DNA from: Annona cherimola
Taxonomy: Eukaryota > Streptophyta > Magnoliopsida > Magnoliales > Annonaceae
Reading direction: 5' to 3'
Assembly (NCBI GenBank): GCA_030490835.1
Contig: CM059971.1
Span: forward strand, 42,208,012 to 42,272,011
Length of the DNA stretch: 64,000 nucleotides
Shown here piece after piece: positions 61,618 to 64,000 of the stretch. Position numbers and translations under genes: made by a program. The notes beneath the pieces were generated by a model. That model made no database searches. It saw nothing but the letters and a program-made list of their open reading frames with translations, and was not told the DNA's origin. Numbering within the stretch: the stretch's first letter is position 1; every line of letters begins with the position of its first letter.

Positions 61618-63475
61618 TGGCATCTCAATCAACTTTCACCCCTGCATTTGCCGAGGGCCAATCTTTCACAAGACTACCTCTATTGATGGGACTAACTTCG
61701 GTTATTGGAAGTTGAGAATGAAACAATTGATCAAGGCTATGGATATTGATTCTTAGATTGCTATCCAAGATGGTGTTGTGTTGTCTATTGATGAAAGAGT
61801 CTCCACATAGTCCAAGGTGGAAGTAAGAACTGTTAAAAGCAACGCAAAGGCTATGAACTCCCTATTTTATGTATTAACGACGTCTGAGTATGATAGAGTA
61901 TCCTCATACCAAACCGCTAAAGAAATATGAGACACTCTTACATCTATCTATGAGGAAACTTCTCAAGTCCAAGGGACTAGGAGAAATATTTTGATTGGAG
62001 AGTTAAAAAAATTTAAAATGCTTGAAACTAAAAATATTTCTGAAATATTTGCTAAATTTTCTAAGATCACTAACACCTTGAAAGATCTTGAAAAAATAAA
62101 TTTTGAATCCGAGCAGGTAATAAAAATCTTAAGAGCGCTACCTGAATCTTGGACTCCGAAGATAACGACCATTGAGGAATCAAAGGACCTCAACACATTA
62201 TGGCTAGAAGATCTAATAAGCTCACTTATGTCTCATGAGCTAATAAAGAAGAGAAATGAAGAGCAACACAAAGGCAAAAGAGTTATTGCTTTAAAAGCCG
62301 CACAAGCTTCAGACGACTCCACCTCATCCTCTCAAAACGATGACGAGGAGATTGCCTTGCTTACGAGAAGGTTCAGAAAATTTGTAAGGAAGGGGAGGAA
62401 CTTCAAGAGCTTCAAAGAAAGAAATTCAAAGGAGAAAAAGAAGGAAGCTACAAAGTGCTTCCGGTGTGGTGGTATGAGTCATATGCAAGTCCAATGCCCG
62501 ACGCCCGAAAAGACCAAAACTAAGGAGCGAAGAGAAAAGAAAGATCGAGGTGAAAACAAAAGATCTCAAAAGATCAAAGAAAGAGACATGTACATCAACG
62601 AGGAAACATCCGCAACATGTAGCTTTTCACATGAAGAAAACGAGGTCGCAAATTGCGCAAGGATTTGCTACATGGCCACCATGAAGGAAGACCTCAACTT
62701 ATGCCTCGCAACAACAGAAATCTTGGAGGGTCAAACCACTTAAATAAACTATACGAGTAGTGAAGAGGTAACCTCTAAACCAAAATTTATTTCTATTTTT
62801 ACAAATGATTGTCTCAAATGTGCTGAATTGGAAGAACTACAACAAGCCTATGATTCATTATATGAGAAAATAAAGAAATTAGGAAACAAGTTCATAATGA
62901 AGAAAAGACAATGTGAATCTGTGATGCAATAATTATTGTGAACGGGAAACTTGCCGAAAAAGTTGATCACTTGACAAATAAAAAGAACACCTTGATAAGA
63001 GAGATAGAAAAACTTAAAAAGGAAAATGATTCGTTAAATGAATCACTTGCTAAGTTTTCCAATTCAGGGGAAAGTGTCAAAATATTTTTGAATATGACCG
63101 CCTAAAATAACAAGAGAGGACTTTGATATTTCACATTTGAGAAGAGAGAAAGCAGCAAGTCAAATGCTCTATTGACTCATAGAAACCAAGCAAAACTCAT
63201 CCATGCTAAACCAAAAATGAATCATGTTGCTTGGACCAAAAGGTCAACTTGGGAACTAACTACTACATGGCTTCCTACACCAAGACTTCCGGGAGCTTGT
63301 AATTTTTGCAATAAGATGGGGCACAATGCAAAATGGGAAAACTACAAGACCTTGGTGCAAAGTTGGTTTGGGTACCTAAGAGCATTAGATTTATGCCTTC
63401 AAAAGTAGATCAACGTAGATTCTAATAGTTAACTAACCAAAATGGACCCATAAAATGGGTACCAAAAAGATAAGC
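61618..63475 (+). pseudogene. copia gag, degenerate
   Basis: It begins [17 protein letters not shown], homologous to the intact gag at 2524-4326. It is broken by stops (for example near 61755 and 61928) and frameshifts. A 250-codon open part (61991-62743) keeps the CCHC knuckle CFRCGGMSHMQVQC. Later parts include LTKR-like basic segments and [13 protein letters not shown], where the last cysteine of the second knuckle is lost. It cannot make a complete gag. Confidence 0.88.
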
Positions 63476-63881
63476 TCCACTTGATTCGTTTTTTTGCAGG
63501 TTTGTCTTAGAGCAAAGACCAATAACATGTGGTTTATGGATAGCGGGTGCTCAAGACACATGACGGAACTTGATGAGTATTAGTCAATTATGTGATAAAC
63601 GTTATAAAGTTATATTTGAATCTTCTATATGCAATGTATTTGATGATGAACACATAGTTTTCAGTGGCAAAAGACATGGAAATATATATTTAGTTTGCCT
63701 AGATGAACTTGATGGAAAATGTCTAATAACAATAGAAAATGATCCATAGATATGACATAAAAGGCTTTGACACATAAATATGTCAAATATTAAAACTTTG
63801 TGAAAAAAGAGCCTAGAAGAAGGGTTACCAAAGCTTAAATATGACAAAGATAAGATTTGCAAAGCTTGTCAATTATCCAAG
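63476..63881 (+). pseudogene. copia pol fragment: protease start and pre-integrase
   Basis: [12 protein letters not shown] at about 63531-63566 is followed directly by the equivalent of [11 protein letters not shown]. About 160 bp present in the intact copy (GERSLFHKL to FVEGLKH) are therefore deleted here. After that come [27 protein letters not shown] and CKACQLSK with several stops. The LTR D-type repeat starts within the next codons. Confidence 0.85.
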
Positions 63882-64000
63882 TGATGCGCACAAAGTGCTT
63901 GTCGTTAAGAGCACTGTGATCACCAGTTTAATTAAAATTAACCGAAACACATTAAAGCTACCACTATGCAAGTGATAGTGTAAAATAACGGTGAGTCGGG
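63882..64000 (-). mobile_element. LTR D-type repeat, right part outside window
   Basis: Begins TGATGCGCACAAAGTGC. It is the inverse complement of 19384-19502 with about six mismatches in 119 bp. It is thus the 3' end of another LTR of family D, inserted in minus orientation in the copia pol. CCAAG (63877-63881) should be one side of its TSD. Confidence 0.88.

Larger units (their letters stand above)
59849..63881 (+). mobile_element. degenerate copia element (copy 4), interrupted at 63882
   Basis: 5' LTR 59849-61568, a mutated PBS (TGGTATTAGAG at 61571), a broken gag and the first part of pol, in the same family as 1-6084. It is cut by another LTR at 63882, so the rest of pol and the 3' LTR may follow outside the window. 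CTAAG (59844-59848) should be its left TSD. Confidence 0.92.

Overview
The window is nuclear DNA of a flowering plant. It is AT-rich and dominated by nested LTR retrotransposons, with one intron-containing plant gene, a plant RTE-type LINE remnant, a hAT-type element and fold-back MITEs. No prokaryotic gene, tRNA gene or CRISPR array is visible. The species cannot be named from the sequence.

Left half (1-40.3 kb): layers of insertions, datable relative to each other by target-site duplications (TSDs). The deepest layer is a decayed minus-strand Ty3/gypsy pol with two RNase H domains (20.9-21.8 kb and 28.3-30.0 kb). Inside it lie a plus-strand element that encodes gag-like ORFs but no pol (21790-28290) and a long gypsy LTR remnant, 'LTR C' (6085-7688 and 19503-20889). 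LTR C was entered by a Ty1/copia element (1-6084, running off the left edge, gag and pol readable) and by solo 'LTR D' (7689-19502). LTR D was in turn entered by a 9-kb gag-only gypsy element with 3.56-kb LTRs (8658-17633). To the right, solo LTR A (30491-40299) contains solo LTR B (34006-39796), which contains a solo copia LTR (36466-38157). Each of these three has a perfect 5-bp TSD.

Middle (40.3-56.2 kb): a minus-strand gene of ten exons can be assembled by eye. It encodes a 399-residue GT14/BC10-like glycosyltransferase (Branch/DUF266 family) with nine GT-AG introns. Intron 8 is 8.2 kb and holds MITEs, a LINE 3' end, two 5S-rRNA-like segments and a hAT element with a perfect 8-bp TSD.

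Right end (56.2-64 kb): AT-rich MITEs; a fold-back element split by a solo copia LTR (57407-59262, TSD CTCTT); and a degenerate copia copy of the same family (59849-63881) entered by another LTR D-type repeat at 63882.

The copia family is the recurring theme: four LTRs and three gag copies lie in this window. Each LTR carries, upstream of its presumed TATA box, an array of dyad-symmetric boxes centred on AGTCGACT. In the two best arrays these are spaced about 41 and 82 bp apart in a regular order. This array is the most unusual structure I found.
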